In this document: piece by piece, positions 54,761 to 63,032 of the stretch
Layout of the letters: each line of letters starts with the position of its first letter
Position numbering within the stretch: the stretch's first letter is position 1
DNA from: Marinoscillum furvescens DSM 4134
Lineage (GTDB): Bacteria; Bacteroidota; Bacteroidia; Cytophagales; Cyclobacteriaceae
Length of the DNA: 64,000 nt
Assembly (NCBI RefSeq): GCF_003386095.1
Contig: NZ_QREG01000010.1
Span: forward strand, 1-64,000
Direction: 5' to 3'
Notes under the pieces: generated by a model
Databases searched by the model: none
What the model saw: only the letters and a program-made list of their open reading frames with translations
What the model was told of the DNA's origin: nothing
Translations under genes and position numbers: made by a program

Positions 54761-56278
54761 TTATTGTCTTCTTGGGATGCTTCTTGGATCTCCGATATCA
54801 TTGGTTACTTGCATCCAATTAGTTAAAGCCGCTTTCATTTGATCCACCTTGAAGCTGAATTCAGGGTTTAATGACAGGTTTCTTGTTTCGTGAGGATCAT
54901 TTTCCAGATCATATAGCTCAAATTCTGTACGAAACATGCTGTTTTTTAATAGCTTATAGGCTAAGGGATACTCGTCCTTATGAAATATGATCTCTTCAAA
55001 GGCGTTGTTTTGCCATGCATCGCTAGGGGTGGCATCCCAGGGCATCCAGGCTAAAGCTCGTGGTTGTTTTCGAGCATTTTCAGCTGTGGCATATGAGTCA
55101 ATATCTACCTTGGGTACGTTTTGATAATTGATGTTCCACATCAAACGATACTTTCCATCTGTAATACTTCGGGTAGGGTAATATTCTTTGGGTGCCGGAC
55201 CATGTGCATTGTGCTCCGAAACCATATATTTTCTCCCAAGAGTTTTGCTTTTTCCTTCAAGTATTGGACGAAGGGACAAACCTTGTACCGTTTGAGGGAT
55301 GTCTAAACCAGCGAAATCCAGCACCGTGGGCATAATATCAACATGACCAATAAGGTCTTCCGAGATTTGGTTAGATAGTATGCCAGGCCCGGTGATGGAT
55401 AGAGGCACATGCACGCCCCAATCGTATGCCGTGGCTTTGGCCCGGTGATAACAAAAACCCTGGTCACTGGAATATATGAAAATGGTATTGTCCAGAAGTC
55501 CGGCATCTTTCACGGTTTGAATGATAGCTCCAATGACTGAATCGGCATGCTGAACCGTGGTGAGATACTCTGCATAATCCTGCCTTGTTTTAGGGGTGTT
55601 GGGCCAGTGGGGCGGGAGTTCCACAGAATCCGCATGAACACGAGGCAATTCCTTGTTTATTTTGATGTGTGACTGAAAAGGCCTGTGGGTGTTGTCCACA
55701 TTGGCTTGGATAAAAAATGGCTTTCCATTGGCAGCTGTGATAAAGTCTTTCATGGCCTGAGCACTTCCGGAAGGTTTTAAGTTGGCCTTGTCACGGAAGT
55801 CAAAAGGGAATTTCCAGACAGGACTCAAATGCCATTTTTCTGTTATACCTGTGAAATACCCATTTTGCTTGAGCACCTCAATCAAGGTCGGTATATCCTC
55901 GTGTACTCCCACTTTGTCGATCTTGGAGCCATTACGGGTAAAGTCTACATCCGGGGCATTTAGGCCAGGGGTTACGGTGTTCCGCCAATGTCCATTGGAA
56001 TGTGGGTACATCCCAGTCAGGATAGATCCCCTTGACGGGGCACATGATGCAGCTGAAGCATATGCCTTTGTGAAGAAGGTGCCTTTTTGAGCAAGCGCAT
56101 CTATATTCGGCGTTTTAAGGCCGGGTACTCCCAACATGCCAAGGTGGTAGGATTGGTCATCCGTAAGTAGCAGGACAAAATTTGGTTTACGGTTTTCAGG
56201 TTGCTGAGAGCAGCTGACCAGTTTCAGTATAAAGAATATGAATACGGTGAATATGATAGGTCTCTGAATTCTTTTCAT
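54761..56278 (-). CDS. S1-family sulfatase, lipoprotein
   Basis: A 505-residue sulfatase (lipobox KLVSC23). Motifs: PNFVLLLTDDQSYHLGMLG, SAASCAPSRGSILTGMYPHS with Cys79 as the formylglycine site, EKWHLSP and IFIYSSDQGF. The ending YDLENDPHETRNLSLNPEFS is typical of the family. Its ATG overlaps the TGA of the preceding sulfatase gene by 4 bp (ATGA), so the two are translationally coupled. CAPSR-type sulfatases include heparan- and ulvan-type desulfating enzymes (general knowledge). Position of sulfate removed unknown. Confidence 0.92.
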   Translation of the reverse strand: MKRIQRPIIFTVFIFFILKLVSCSQQPENRKPNFVLLLTDDQSYHLGMLGVPGLKTPNIDALAQKGTFFTKAYASAASCAPSRGSILTGMYPHSNGHWRNTVTPGLNAPDVDFTRNGSKIDKVGVHEDIPTLIEVLKQNGYFTGITEKWHLSPVWKFPFDFRDKANLKPSGSAQAMKDFITAANGKPFFIQANVDNTHRPFQSHIKINKELPRVHADSVELPPHWPNTPKTRQDYAEYLTTVQHADSVIGAIIQTVKDAGLLDNTIFIYSSDQGFCYHRAKATAYDWGVHVPLSITGPGILSNQISEDLIGHVDIMPTVLDFAGLDIPQTVQGLSLRPILEGKSKTLGRKYMVSEHNAHGPAPKEYYPTRSITDGKYRLMWNINYQNVPKVDIDSYATAENARKQPRALAWMPWDATPSDAWQNNAFEEIIFHKDEYPLAYKLLKNSMFRTEFELYDLENDPHETRNLSLNPEFSFKVDQMKAALTNWMQVTNDIGDPRSIPRRQ

Positions 56279-57750
56279 TTTTGACTGTTTGGAGTTTGAA
56301 CCACGTGTTGCTCTCCGGGTTTGAAATTGTATTTAATGTTGTTGCCGCCAGCATTCAGTATCAGGTTGAATTTATCCAGATAAAAGGAGCGATCCCTGAA
56401 GGGGAAGTCCCCGATATCTATTAATTGCGTTTGCAGCGCACTATGCAACTCCGCCTGCTTTTGTGCATAGGTTGCGGAGTTAACCAAATTATTAAGCTGA
56501 AATGGATCTGACTGGTTATCAAAGAGCATCAATGGCCCGTCCAGGCCCACTACGTATGTGAATCGTTTATTGCGCACCGCCCGATACTCTGGATCTTTCA
56601 TATTTATATCGAATGGGTGAATGTTCATAAACATAGCTGCACGATCTGCGTTAGGGTCACAAGTTTTAATGAGATCAGATATATCCTCTCCCTGAATACC
56701 CTCAGGACGGGCAACCCCCGCAAAACTCAGGAGTGTGGGCATGATATCTGGTGTGGTGATGCCTGCATAAAGCTTCTTGCCCTTGTTATTGTCGATAGCA
56801 GGGTAGTGAATGAGGAATGGAATGTTGCTTGACTCGTTCCAAGGGAGTTGTTTTCTGAATGGATACCGGCCATGCGCGCCCATCATTTCACCATGATCAG
56901 AGGTGAAGATGATGATTGAGTTGTCATACATATCAGCTTCCTTGAGTTGAGAAATGATATCTCCTACAGCTTTATCTGTAGCTGTGCAGTGTGCGTAATA
57001 TCCTGCAAGTTCCCTTCTCACTGTGTCGTACAGGTTTTTGGGAACATTTGGGTCAATTGAAAAATCTTTGCCTTGATAAAGCCGTCGGTATTCCTCTGGG
57101 GCAGAATGGTGTGGGAAATGAGGGGTCGCCAGTGAAATAAACATAAACTGCGGTTTATTGGCTTGCCTCTTGTTTTTTACATAGTCATTTACATCATTCG
57201 CTATCGCAAAAGGGGAATATCCAGTCCATATTTTTTGAGTAGGGTCGTCATTTTCATAATAGATCATTCTATTGTAGTTATGAGAACACTCAGCTCCTTT
57301 CCAATACTCAAAACCTTGCCTGCGTTTTGGGGCTACATTTACTTTCCTGCCATGTCCATCCAGGTGCCACTTTCCCCAAAATGCCGTCTGATAACCTTCA
57401 TCCTTTAGCACCTCCGCCATTGTGGTTTCATCATCCGGGAAGTGGAGGTCATTTAAAAACATGCCGGTCTCGGTTGGGAATTTTCCGGTGAGAAGAGATG
57501 CTCGAAAAGGCGTGCAAACCGGAGAGACGGAGACCGCATTAGGTAGGTTCACTGATTGCGCTGCAAATTCATCCAAATTTGGAGTTTTCACATCCTCATT
57601 GCCATTGTAACCTAAAGCCGAAGCTCTCCATTGATCAGTGAGAATAATGATCACGTTTGGCTGCTTAAGCTCCACTTTTTGACATGAAAGCAACAGCAGG
57701 ATACAGAACAAGATGATTGGTATATGAAGTGTGTTGATTTTGAGGCTCAT
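56275..57750 (-). CDS. S1-family sulfatase, lipoprotein
   Basis: A 491-residue sulfatase (lipobox LLLLSC23). Motifs: PNVIIILTDQWRASALGYNG, SPVCTPFRASLLTGKFPTET with Cys79 as the formylglycine site, GYQTAFWGKWHLDG and IIIFTSDHGEMMGAHGRYPF. A phenylalanine in the variable position of CxPxR and the TDQWR segment mark it as a different subfamily from its neighbours. First gene of a two-sulfatase unit with the gene at 54761. Confidence 0.92.
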   Translation of the reverse strand: MSLKINTLHIPIILFCILLLLSCQKVELKQPNVIIILTDQWRASALGYNGNEDVKTPNLDEFAAQSVNLPNAVSVSPVCTPFRASLLTGKFPTETGMFLNDLHFPDDETTMAEVLKDEGYQTAFWGKWHLDGHGRKVNVAPKRRQGFEYWKGAECSHNYNRMIYYENDDPTQKIWTGYSPFAIANDVNDYVKNKRQANKPQFMFISLATPHFPHHSAPEEYRRLYQGKDFSIDPNVPKNLYDTVRRELAGYYAHCTATDKAVGDIISQLKEADMYDNSIIIFTSDHGEMMGAHGRYPFRKQLPWNESSNIPFLIHYPAIDNNKGKKLYAGITTPDIMPTLLSFAGVARPEGIQGEDISDLIKTCDPNADRAAMFMNIHPFDINMKDPEYRAVRNKRFTYVVGLDGPLMLFDNQSDPFQLNNLVNSATYAQKQAELHSALQTQLIDIGDFPFRDRSFYLDKFNLILNAGGNNIKYNFKPGEQHVVQTPNSQK

Positions 57751-57796
57751 ATGCTAAAAAAGTAAGTCACAACTTATTTGTTCATACATTTATTTC

Positions 57797-57811
57797 CACC
57801 CTGTAGGTTCA
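57797..57811 (-). promoter_or_regulatory. Weak copy of recurrent upstream element
   Basis: Gene-sense TGAACCTACAGGGTG, 10 of 15 to consensus, strongest in TACAGG and most like the copy at 33542. It lies 46 bp before the sulfatase ATG at 57750, in a 218-bp gap after the GH78-like gene. Confidence 0.35.
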
Positions 57812-57968
57812 TGGCCAAAACGTGCTTTTACCCATAAGGCGCACAAAAAAGAACATGTAGTTATAACACATTAAACCTGATGTTTTTAAACTGGAGTTTA
57901 TTGATGTGATCATGAAGCATGATTCTAACTCCTATATTGATGTAATGCATTAATTGGTTTAGTTACTT

Positions 57969-59708
57969 TTAGTCCAGTACGTTCAAACCATTTGGAATAT
58001 CAATGTCGGATTTTACACTTCCATGGGGCTGCTTTTCATGTCTTACTTTCACCACACCATGTTTTGTAGGGTAGCTTCCTTCTACCCACTGAAGGTCACC
58101 AAGATTAGGAGCGATCTTCACTGCATTTCCATTGTTATGAATGGTAATACCCAGAACATGCTCAGATAACCAAGCCGTGGGACCGGAAGCCCAGCCATGG
58201 CAAAGGGAGTGTCTCAAACCCACATAGCAGTAATCACCATAGTCGGCGTGTATGTCTACTTTACCCGGAGCTGGTACTTCGTCGATACGGCCTGCATTTT
58301 CTGCCCACTCCATATTGAAGTCTTCCCAGAAGGTAGTAGCTCCCAAGTCAATCATGGCACCCCAATAATCCCTGATCACGTCCATCGCTCCTACATAATC
58401 TCCGGCAAGGGCTCTTGCTTGAAGTACGTAGTAACCGTAGAAGGTTGATACGCCCGACAATGGATCTTGCGAGAGCCATTTGTTATTTACTTTGTCTTTA
58501 TCTCTTAGTTCCGATATAGCCAATAATGCCGCAGCAGATTTATTTCCATTTGGATCAGGAACATGTTTTTGTAGTTTCTTGAGCGTTTTTTCATAGGTAG
58601 CCTTTTTTGATGGTTCATCGAGAATCGTGGTAAATTCCAGACCAGTCTTGAAAACCATCACCATAAGACTCTGCAAGCCCGCATGAACGGCTTCTTTATT
58701 CGGACTGGTAGGCCAGTCCAGGAAACGACCACCATCAAGGGTTTCTTTGCCTTTTTTATCAATGTTGGTACTTAGTTCGTCTAGCAAGCCGAAAATATAT
58801 GCTTTGTGTTTCTCCAGGTAAGCCAGGTCTCCGTATTGATTGTACCATTCATGCTGGATCAACAACCACCACATAGAATAGGAGCTGATGCCGTTCATCC
58901 AACCGGGTAAGTCAGTAATGCTCTGTATTAAATCGAGGCTTTTAGGCACTACTTCGTTGGGGCCAAAGACTGCCTGAATCGTTTTTACCTCCGGGTGCAT
59001 ATCTCCCACCCAGACCAATCGGTCCCTCTTTATACCGTCCCACAGGTAATCCTGCATATTTAGGTGCACCGTATACGCCCCGGTTTGCCAGATTTCATTC
59101 AGTCTTTCGTCGTTACTTTTAAAAGAGCCCAGGTATGGGATATCCCTGTAAATGGAAATGGCGCTGATTTCCTTCAGCTTTAGTATTCTGTCCGTGTCCA
59201 CCATCTCAATTTTGGCAAACCGGAAACCAGAATTCCCAATTTCAATTTTCCCCAGCCAGGGTAGCATCAATTCAAATTCCCGAATAGCATGGTCGTTGGT
59301 AGCCGTACATCCTGAATCACTGATTGAGTTCATCGCTTCGCTCACAGATTCACCGAGGGTTATTTTGATCTTAATCGGATTCTTTCCTTCGAACATTCCC
59401 GTGACTAGCTGGATCCCTCCATGAAGCTCTTTGCCAAAGTCAAGAACGAATGCCGGGTTTTTGGAACCATCCAAAGTGATCAGGTTTTTTCCTACCAAAT
59501 CAGCTTGACCATTTCCTGCTTTTAAAAGGTTTTCGAGGTTGGTAATACCTTCTTCACCGCTAGCCCACACGATTTTTTTTGCTGTAACAAACTCCCTCAC
59601 TCGGGTATCTTTATATCCTTCTGGCATTTGAGCCAAAGCTGAGATCGTGAGGGTGAGCATGAACAATGACAAGCATTGAACAAAGAGTTTTTGTGAGTTA
59701 AAATTCAT
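57969..59708 (-). CDS. GH78-like alpha-L-rhamnosidase-related protein (short form)
   Basis: A 579-residue secreted protein (signal peptide ending near SALAQ). A beta-sandwich (about 30-190) precedes an (alpha/alpha)6 barrel of the GH78 type (about 195-520). The acid motif reads WDGIKRDRLVWVGDMHPE, where Asp stands in the place of the Glu of the two large GH78s. The base motif is TTFWEDFNMEW. The extra N-terminal and C-terminal domains of classic GH78 are missing or reduced. KRDRL-type members are common among GH78 relatives, so it is probably active, perhaps on a different aglycone. It follows the GH106 gene by 35 bp. Confidence 0.8.
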   Translation of the reverse strand: MNFNSQKLFVQCLSLFMLTLTISALAQMPEGYKDTRVREFVTAKKIVWASGEEGITNLENLLKAGNGQADLVGKNLITLDGSKNPAFVLDFGKELHGGIQLVTGMFEGKNPIKIKITLGESVSEAMNSISDSGCTATNDHAIREFELMLPWLGKIEIGNSGFRFAKIEMVDTDRILKLKEISAISIYRDIPYLGSFKSNDERLNEIWQTGAYTVHLNMQDYLWDGIKRDRLVWVGDMHPEVKTIQAVFGPNEVVPKSLDLIQSITDLPGWMNGISSYSMWWLLIQHEWYNQYGDLAYLEKHKAYIFGLLDELSTNIDKKGKETLDGGRFLDWPTSPNKEAVHAGLQSLMVMVFKTGLEFTTILDEPSKKATYEKTLKKLQKHVPDPNGNKSAAALLAISELRDKDKVNNKWLSQDPLSGVSTFYGYYVLQARALAGDYVGAMDVIRDYWGAMIDLGATTFWEDFNMEWAENAGRIDEVPAPGKVDIHADYGDYCYVGLRHSLCHGWASGPTAWLSEHVLGITIHNNGNAVKIAPNLGDLQWVEGSYPTKHGVVKVRHEKQPHGSVKSDIDIPNGLNVLD

Positions 59709-59743
59709 TGGATTTTTCTTTTTAGAAGCAATGGAGTCTATTA

Positions 59744-62700
59744 TTATTGACGGGTTTTCGAGATGCTTTTTATCGAAACTGGCCCTAAAAGCCCCGCACT
59801 TGGCGGTTCTTCATTGGGTTTGATATCATCGACTATGTGCCAGGAGTACCTTTCATTTTCAGGAAGCATTTTGTCCTTGATGAGTCTGTTTCTCCAAAGG
59901 TTAGCCACTTTCACCACTAGTTCGTTTTTTCCTTGTTTCAGCTGATTTGTGACATCTAGTTGAAAAGGGTAAATCCAGGTCGTACCAACCTCTTGTCCAT
60001 TGAGTGTCACGGTCCCCATGACAGATACCTGTCCCAAATCAATCATGTAGATCTGGTTTGGACTGATCTCACCCATTTCGAAAGTGGTGGAGTAGTTGGC
60101 GGTCCCTGAGTAAAACTTTATCGCATCTGAATCAGATTGGTTCCAATCGCTCAGTGTATTGAAAGTGACAGGGCCTTTTGGTCCTATGTCTTTGTTTAAA
60201 AAGTCTACTTCCCAGCTGCCTTCTATACTTGTAGTAATTTGAGCTTCGGGGAAGTTTGAGTCATATTTAGAGTCGAGATCAGTTTCAGAAAATACGATGT
60301 AAAAGCTCTGGTCTTTTTCAAAAGATAATGGAACTGTGGTGTACCCATCGGTTTCTTTAAAAACTGGCAATGCTCGTATCTCACCTGTTACTGCATCCCA
60401 TAGCTGCGGCTTCATTCCTTGTACATTAAACGATGGAGATATGTTTAGAACATCATCGCTTTGATTGGTAATGAAATAGATGTCGCCATTGTCCGCTTCT
60501 CTATGTGTCCAGAGTATTTTGTAGTCGCCATCCAGCTTCAAGTCGCGTTTCAGGTCAATTTTTTCGAGTGCTTCTTTTAAGCTCATATTGTCGATGACAT
60601 GACCTTCGCCAAATGATCTGAAAAGTGGCTGATCAGTTTGTTCTCCCCACAATTCAGCAGCCATGGTCTGCACTTGAGCGTCAGATTCCGGGTAGTTTTC
60701 CAGGCTAGGGGAGGTAGTAGGTGGTGCTCCGTAGATGTTTGCGCCAGCTTGTACAAGCGATTTTATTTTCTCCAATACTGATGGACGCATATTGTCTACA
60801 GGTGGCAAGACGAGCAGTCCATAAGACATGCCATCAGGGAAAGTGAGTCTTCCATTTTTTACAGTAACCCGGTTTAGGAGTACTTCAGCATTTAGATAAT
60901 CGTAAGAATATCCCTGGGGCAATTCCGGATTGCGAGTACCAGTCATGATAGGTGTGTTTTCACCAATAAAGTAAGCAACATCTGCACTGTATTGTCCTTG
61001 TGTAAGCATGTGCTGGTTTCTTCTAAGGTAGGTCATCCATGCTTTCGATTGCTCAAACCACGTATTGTGACGGTTAAACTCGGTGCTAAACCAGGCGTTT
61101 ACACCAGGCTTTCTATTGTCATCAGGTTGGTGAATGTAGAGGTGTAGCACAAAGTGATTAATACCTTCTGTGAAGCTCCAGTCTCCACGTTTTTTCAGAA
61201 GCGCAGGGTGCCTTAGGTAGGATTGGTAAGCTGCGGTGAAAGCCTCTGCCGACACCCTGGGTTTGCCATAAATATGAGCCGCAGAAGATGCAGCCTTACA
61301 TTCAATATCACCAAGCGTTCCTTCATTCCAGAACTCACCGCTGACCAGGTCAGACTGCCCACCATACATCAAAAACTCGGATGGGAAACCCCAGTGACCA
61401 TAGTTTTCCAGCCACATTTGAAGGTTGTGTTCGTTGCTCACCTTACGTAAACCTCCCACATACTCGTAGGCCACCTCGTCAGCTACTAACCTTCTCACAT
61501 CCCACAGAAATCTATCTGAAGCATCTACACTCTGAACGATACGCCCGGAATATGTAGGTAAAAATGGTTTAGGATCGTAACTGTATTTGTCTTGAAATTT
61601 TTGCTGGAAATCATCACTCCAGTTTTGAGATCCCATTTCGTAGCTATCTGCAATCACATATTTAAAGGCAGACTTGCTTTCTTCAGGAAGACGCTTTAGA
61701 AATTCTCCTACAAACTGATCGAAATGAAAGCGAACGAGTTCTTCGCTCATCTTATCTATTTCGTATCCTTTTCCTTGTGGTGCTGCCGGTGCATTTTTTG
61801 TTCCTGTTGGGGTCATTCCATATCGTTGGATTGTCCATTCTCCTTCCGGTGCATCCCAGATTAGATTACCATCAGCATCCATTTTGTCACTCAGATCGAT
61901 AACCTCTTTAGAGGAGATACTTAAATCATTTTGAACTACATCTGGTTGGGTGTCCCACAGGTAGCTTACAAAGGATGGGAATGGAGTGGGGTGGAGTTTT
62001 GCCAAACTTTTTTCGGCGTAACTGTCAAGTCCGGCAGCCTCAGAAATGATGATCTCGGACAATTGCCACTTATCTACTTTGGCATTTGGATAGGTATTTG
62101 ACTTGAAAGTTCCTCCCAGAGCTTGAAATGCTAACCTGAAATTTTTCGCATCTGTTTCTGGTATTGCGATATGTACTGGAGCGTATTGATCGGCACCAAC
62201 ATTAGGGCTTAGTTTGCTCCGGTCAATGATCAGTGATTTTACTAGGTTGAAAGAATTGTCAACCTCCGCGTAGATATCGCATTTAACCTTGAATGCATCT
62301 TTAGAAGGTATAATTTTTACGCTTCTAGCTTTTATAGATACTTGGGATTTTATGTCTATTTGAAATTTTTCTACCGACTTTGGAAAGCCAGTGGCCGTCG
62401 AGTTATTTCCGTCAATCAATTTTTCACTGTTACCAACAGATGGCTGGATTCTAATGGTCGAATTGTCAGCAATGAGTCTTTTGCTTTCTGCTGCTATTGA
62501 TGGAAATGCCAATACATACGTGTCTTGAAATTCGGCGGTTGGTTTACTCAGTTGGAGTGTGATGTTCCGCCCGCCATTTATTTTAGTTTCTGAGTAGGTC
62601 AGGTAGCGCATAGCCATTTCTGGCTTCACCCACGGCCCACCGGACTGGCTCCACCCGGGACAGTTGAATATCCCGATATCTACTCCGAGCCGCTTGCCTT

Positions 62701-63025
62701 CGACCACCGCATGTACCATGATTTCCCACCATTTTTCACTAAAGAGTGGTACCTTACCATCCTTTTCATCAGGGTTGATATTGCCTATCAGGGCGGCACC
62801 AATACCTGCCTCCTTCATAGCTTCCAGGTCTTTTGTTAACCCTTCCTTAGATATGTCATCTCCAATCCAGTAGTAATAGCACCAGGGTTTTACACTGTCA
62901 GCAGGTGTTTGAAAGCCGTCCCTTAAGGTATTGTAATTAAGTCCAATTCCCTGACTTCCTGGTTTTTCGCAGGAGGTAGCGAAAATTGTTATTAGGCATG
63001 CAACGAAGAGTTTTAATTTTTTCAT
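59744..63025 (-). CDS. Alpha-L-rhamnosidase, GH106-like, lipoprotein
   Basis: A 1093-residue lipoprotein (lipobox IFATSC19). N-terminal TIM-barrel segments typical of GH106 (WCYYYWIGDDISKEGLTKD, GIGAALIGNI) lead to an inserted beta-domain. The catalytic segments are YVIADSYEMGSQNWSDDF and HIYGKPRVSAEAFTAAY, matching the conserved acidic positions of GH106. A C-terminal galactose-binding-like beta-sandwich covers about 950-1080 (NQIYMIDLGQVSVMGTVTLN). GH106 enzymes remove alpha-L-rhamnose by inversion, for example from rhamnogalacturonan. It sits between a sulfatase (7-bp gap) and the short GH78-like gene, in one transcript. Confidence 0.88.
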   Translation of the reverse strand: MKKLKLFVACLITIFATSCEKPGSQGIGLNYNTLRDGFQTPADSVKPWCYYYWIGDDISKEGLTKDLEAMKEAGIGAALIGNINPDEKDGKVPLFSEKWWEIMVHAVVEGKRLGVDIGIFNCPGWSQSGGPWVKPEMAMRYLTYSETKINGGRNITLQLSKPTAEFQDTYVLAFPSIAAESKRLIADNSTIRIQPSVGNSEKLIDGNNSTATGFPKSVEKFQIDIKSQVSIKARSVKIIPSKDAFKVKCDIYAEVDNSFNLVKSLIIDRSKLSPNVGADQYAPVHIAIPETDAKNFRLAFQALGGTFKSNTYPNAKVDKWQLSEIIISEAAGLDSYAEKSLAKLHPTPFPSFVSYLWDTQPDVVQNDLSISSKEVIDLSDKMDADGNLIWDAPEGEWTIQRYGMTPTGTKNAPAAPQGKGYEIDKMSEELVRFHFDQFVGEFLKRLPEESKSAFKYVIADSYEMGSQNWSDDFQQKFQDKYSYDPKPFLPTYSGRIVQSVDASDRFLWDVRRLVADEVAYEYVGGLRKVSNEHNLQMWLENYGHWGFPSEFLMYGGQSDLVSGEFWNEGTLGDIECKAASSAAHIYGKPRVSAEAFTAAYQSYLRHPALLKKRGDWSFTEGINHFVLHLYIHQPDDNRKPGVNAWFSTEFNRHNTWFEQSKAWMTYLRRNQHMLTQGQYSADVAYFIGENTPIMTGTRNPELPQGYSYDYLNAEVLLNRVTVKNGRLTFPDGMSYGLLVLPPVDNMRPSVLEKIKSLVQAGANIYGAPPTTSPSLENYPESDAQVQTMAAELWGEQTDQPLFRSFGEGHVIDNMSLKEALEKIDLKRDLKLDGDYKILWTHREADNGDIYFITNQSDDVLNISPSFNVQGMKPQLWDAVTGEIRALPVFKETDGYTTVPLSFEKDQSFYIVFSETDLDSKYDSNFPEAQITTSIEGSWEVDFLNKDIGPKGPVTFNTLSDWNQSDSDAIKFYSGTANYSTTFEMGEISPNQIYMIDLGQVSVMGTVTLNGQEVGTTWIYPFQLDVTNQLKQGKNELVVKVANLWRNRLIKDKMLPENERYSWHIVDDIKPNEEPPSAGLLGPVSIKSISKTRQ

Positions 63026-63032
63026 ATTATGG

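Noticed and set aside
54274-54822. Overlapping open frames of 98 codons (minus strand) and 135 codons (plus strand)
   Set aside because: No recognisable family, they overlap each other, and the longer one runs antisense into the sulfatase; kept only as an unassigned region.
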